Assembly (NCBI GenBank): GCA_002441865.1
Contig: DJNY01000039.1
Location: forward strand, 1 to 7,260
Direction: 5' to 3'
Source of the DNA: Lachnospiraceae bacterium UBA6452
GTDB lineage: Bacteria > Bacillota > Clostridia > Lachnospirales > Lachnospiraceae
Length of the DNA: 7,260 bases
Numbering within the stretch: the stretch's first letter is position 1; the number at the start of each line of letters is the position of its first letter. The position numbers were made by a program, and so were the translations under genes. Positions 6,503 to 7,260 of this stretch are shown here, piece after piece. The notes beneath the pieces were generated by a model. That model did no database searches and was not told where the DNA came from. It saw only the letters and a list, made by a program, of their open reading frames with translations.

Positions 6503-6511
6503 TGTTATAGT
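6503..6511 (+). promoter_or_regulatory. Candidate extended -10 promoter of the 70-aa gene
   Basis: TG-T-TATAGT forms an extended -10 element, which would make up for the poor -35 region (only a T-run at 6483-6488). The last base overlaps the second palindrome, the same geometry as at the XRE promoter. The leader to ATG 6558 would be about 40 bases. Confidence 0.5.
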
Positions 6512-6526
6512 AGTTCTGAAGAACTA
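6511..6526 (+). promoter_or_regulatory. Operator-like palindrome, copy 2
   Basis: TAGTTCT-GA-AGAACTA repeats copy 1 (5987-6002) in both 7-base arms and differs only in the central two bases. It overlaps the end of the -10 element and would cover the transcription start of the 70-aa gene. Both copies are followed by TAA, which lengthens the shared sequence to 19 positions. Confidence 0.72.
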
Positions 6527-6557
6527 TAAATAATTCTTTAAAACCGGAGGCGGGTAA

Positions 6558-6770
6558 ATGAGAGAAAAAACTATTTATGAGAAAATTGCAGAAAAGTACA
6601 ACACAACACCAGAAGAGGTGCGTCGGGAAATGCAGATAGCGATTGATGCTGGATTTGATGATCCAGATCCGGCTGTACAGGCAGAATGGAAGAAGGTAAC
6701 TCTTAAAGGAGACAGACCTACACCGGAAGAAGTAATCAATTATGCAGTAAAACAATTAAAAGGAAATTGA
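6558..6770 (+). CDS. Small protein resembling Spo0A C-terminal-domain miniproteins
   Basis: A 70-residue acidic, soluble protein. ATG 6558 follows CGGAGG (6545-6550) at 7 bases. The opening IYEKIAEKYNTTPEEVRREMQIAIDAGF recalls the end of the sporulation regulator Spo0A (IAKKFNTTPSRVERAIRHAIE), where these helices pack in the DNA-binding domain. Short clostridial proteins of this kind are often annotated as Spo0A C-terminal domain-like, and they share a TPEEVI-x-Y tail, seen here near residues 55-61. The recognition part of Spo0A is missing, so DNA binding is doubtful. The gene has its own promoter with the XRE palindrome and follows the XRE terminator, so it is probably the target of the XRE protein. 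It could be a small regulator or the effector of a two-gene unit; the role is unknown. Its TGA is followed at once by the HsdR remnant. Confidence 0.82.
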   Translation: MREKTIYEKIAEKYNTTPEEVRREMQIAIDAGFDDPDPAVQAEWKKVTLKGDRPTPEEVINYAVKQLKGN

Positions 6771-7260
6771 TGGAAATATGAAAAAGAAGATAAGCTTGTC
6801 ATTGTTGTAGATATGTGGCTGACTGGTTTTGATGTGCCGGAGCTTGACACAATTTATATTGATAAACCTATTCAGCAGCATACCCTTATTCAGACGATTT
6901 CCCGTGTAAATCGTGTATAAATGCTATTCAGTTGCCGAATACGAAAATCAAGATACTTCAAAGGCTTCTTTCTCAGGCAATCGACGAGTTCAAGAAAGTC
7001 AACAAGATTATGGGTGTGGAATTTGCAGATAGACTCAAAAAAGTTGTTGAAGAGTATAACAACCGTCGTCGTGATGAAGCGTATGCCAATGAAGTCCTTG
7101 ATGACGTTGCGGAGCAGCTTGCACAGTTGCTGTCTGAGCTGAAAACAGAAAAGAACTCATTTAAGGATATGGGCATAGATTATGAAGAAAAGGCTTTCTA
7201 TGATATTTTGAAAGCAGTTGCCAAGAAGTATGAGTTTGAATATCCGGACGATAAAATGAT
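6771..7260 (+). pseudogene. hsdR: Remnants of a type I restriction enzyme R subunit (HsdR), truncated and internally deleted
   Basis: HsdR is the ATP-driven translocase and nuclease subunit of type I restriction systems, normally about 1000 aa. Two pieces are left. In the frame starting at 6771, [32 protein letters not shown] then [15 protein letters not shown] shows helicase motifs V (TGFDVP) and VI (QTISRVNR) and stops at TAA 6918. In another frame, from about 6920 to the right edge, NAIQLPNTKIKILQRLLSQAIDEFKKVNK and on to FYDILKAVAKKYEFEYPDDK is the C-terminal helical region. The intervening ~100 or more residues (after motif VI, through the linker) are deleted. The nuclease domain and helicase motifs I-IV are missing on the left, where the sequence joins the 70-aa gene. 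No start codon or ribosome binding site serves either piece. The second piece is still open at base 7260. Confidence 0.82.

Noticed and set aside
5987..6526. SOS (LexA) boxes at the two palindromes
   Set aside because: The arms have GTTC...GAAC order, the opposite of the GAAC-N4-GTTC box of Gram-positive LexA, and neither adjoins the polymerase/LexA-like cassette.
6921..7176. Open frames at 6921-7142 (plus) and 6973-7176 (minus) as genes
   Set aside because: Both are low-complexity shadows. The HsdR C-terminal homology lies in a different plus-strand frame through the same bases.
1..7260. CRISPR array, tRNA, rRNA or an attachment site
   Set aside because: No regularly spaced repeats, cloverleaf pattern, rRNA motifs or direct-repeat att pair were seen. 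The only notable repeat is the pair of 16-bp operators.

Overview
The window looks like an accessory, decaying stretch of a Gram-positive anaerobe, most likely a Lachnospiraceae-type Clostridium relative. The reasons are a rubredoxin gene, low-to-moderate GC, strong AGGAGG-type ribosome binding sites, and protein families typical of that group: a MobC/relaxase mobilisation pair, a Y-family polymerase cassette with a LexA-like protein, and an Rpn-type nuclease. The assignment rests on protein resemblance recalled from memory, not on a search.

Layout. (1) 1-1277: an intact rubredoxin gene, then a glycerol dehydrogenase-like gene (gldA family) whose first 30 codons carry an amber stop and a +1 frameshift. 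(2) 1338-3032, minus strand: a mobilisation module of mobC and a MOBP-type relaxase. mobC lacks its 5' end and the relaxase carries an in-frame TGA. A perfect hairpin terminator closes the module. (3) 3032-3752, plus strand: the last ~80 codons of a Y-family DNA polymerase, a LexA-type DNA-binding protein with no usable start, and a small intact conserved gene. mobC and the polymerase are cut at the same point (about 3030-3035), head to head, so one rearrangement probably removed both 5' ends and with them the usual place of an oriT. (4) 3753-4947: a non-coding stretch with several small hairpins, then two back-to-back genes of unknown function, the first with a probable C-terminal helix-turn-helix. 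(5) 5067-5960: an Rpn/PD-(D/E)XK nuclease gene with its own terminator. (6) 5958-6770: a small XRE regulator and a 70-residue Spo0A-C-terminus-like protein, transcribed separately, each with the same 16-bp palindrome at its promoter. This is the best candidate for a compact regulatory circuit here. (7) 6771-7260: remains of a type I restriction HsdR gene, 5'-truncated and internally deleted, running off the right edge.

Six of the twelve protein-coding loci are broken, by nonsense changes, frameshifts, or truncations and deletions. The intact ones (rubredoxin, the 79-aa gene, the two unknown genes, the Rpn nuclease, XRE and the Spo0A-like gene) lie between them. The most economical reading is a formerly mobile or plastic island, with mobilisation, SOS-polymerase and restriction genes, that has been trapped and is eroding. 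I do not see a clear new multi-gene system. The XRE/operator/Spo0A-like unit and the unknown 4003-4947 pair are the items most worth testing.
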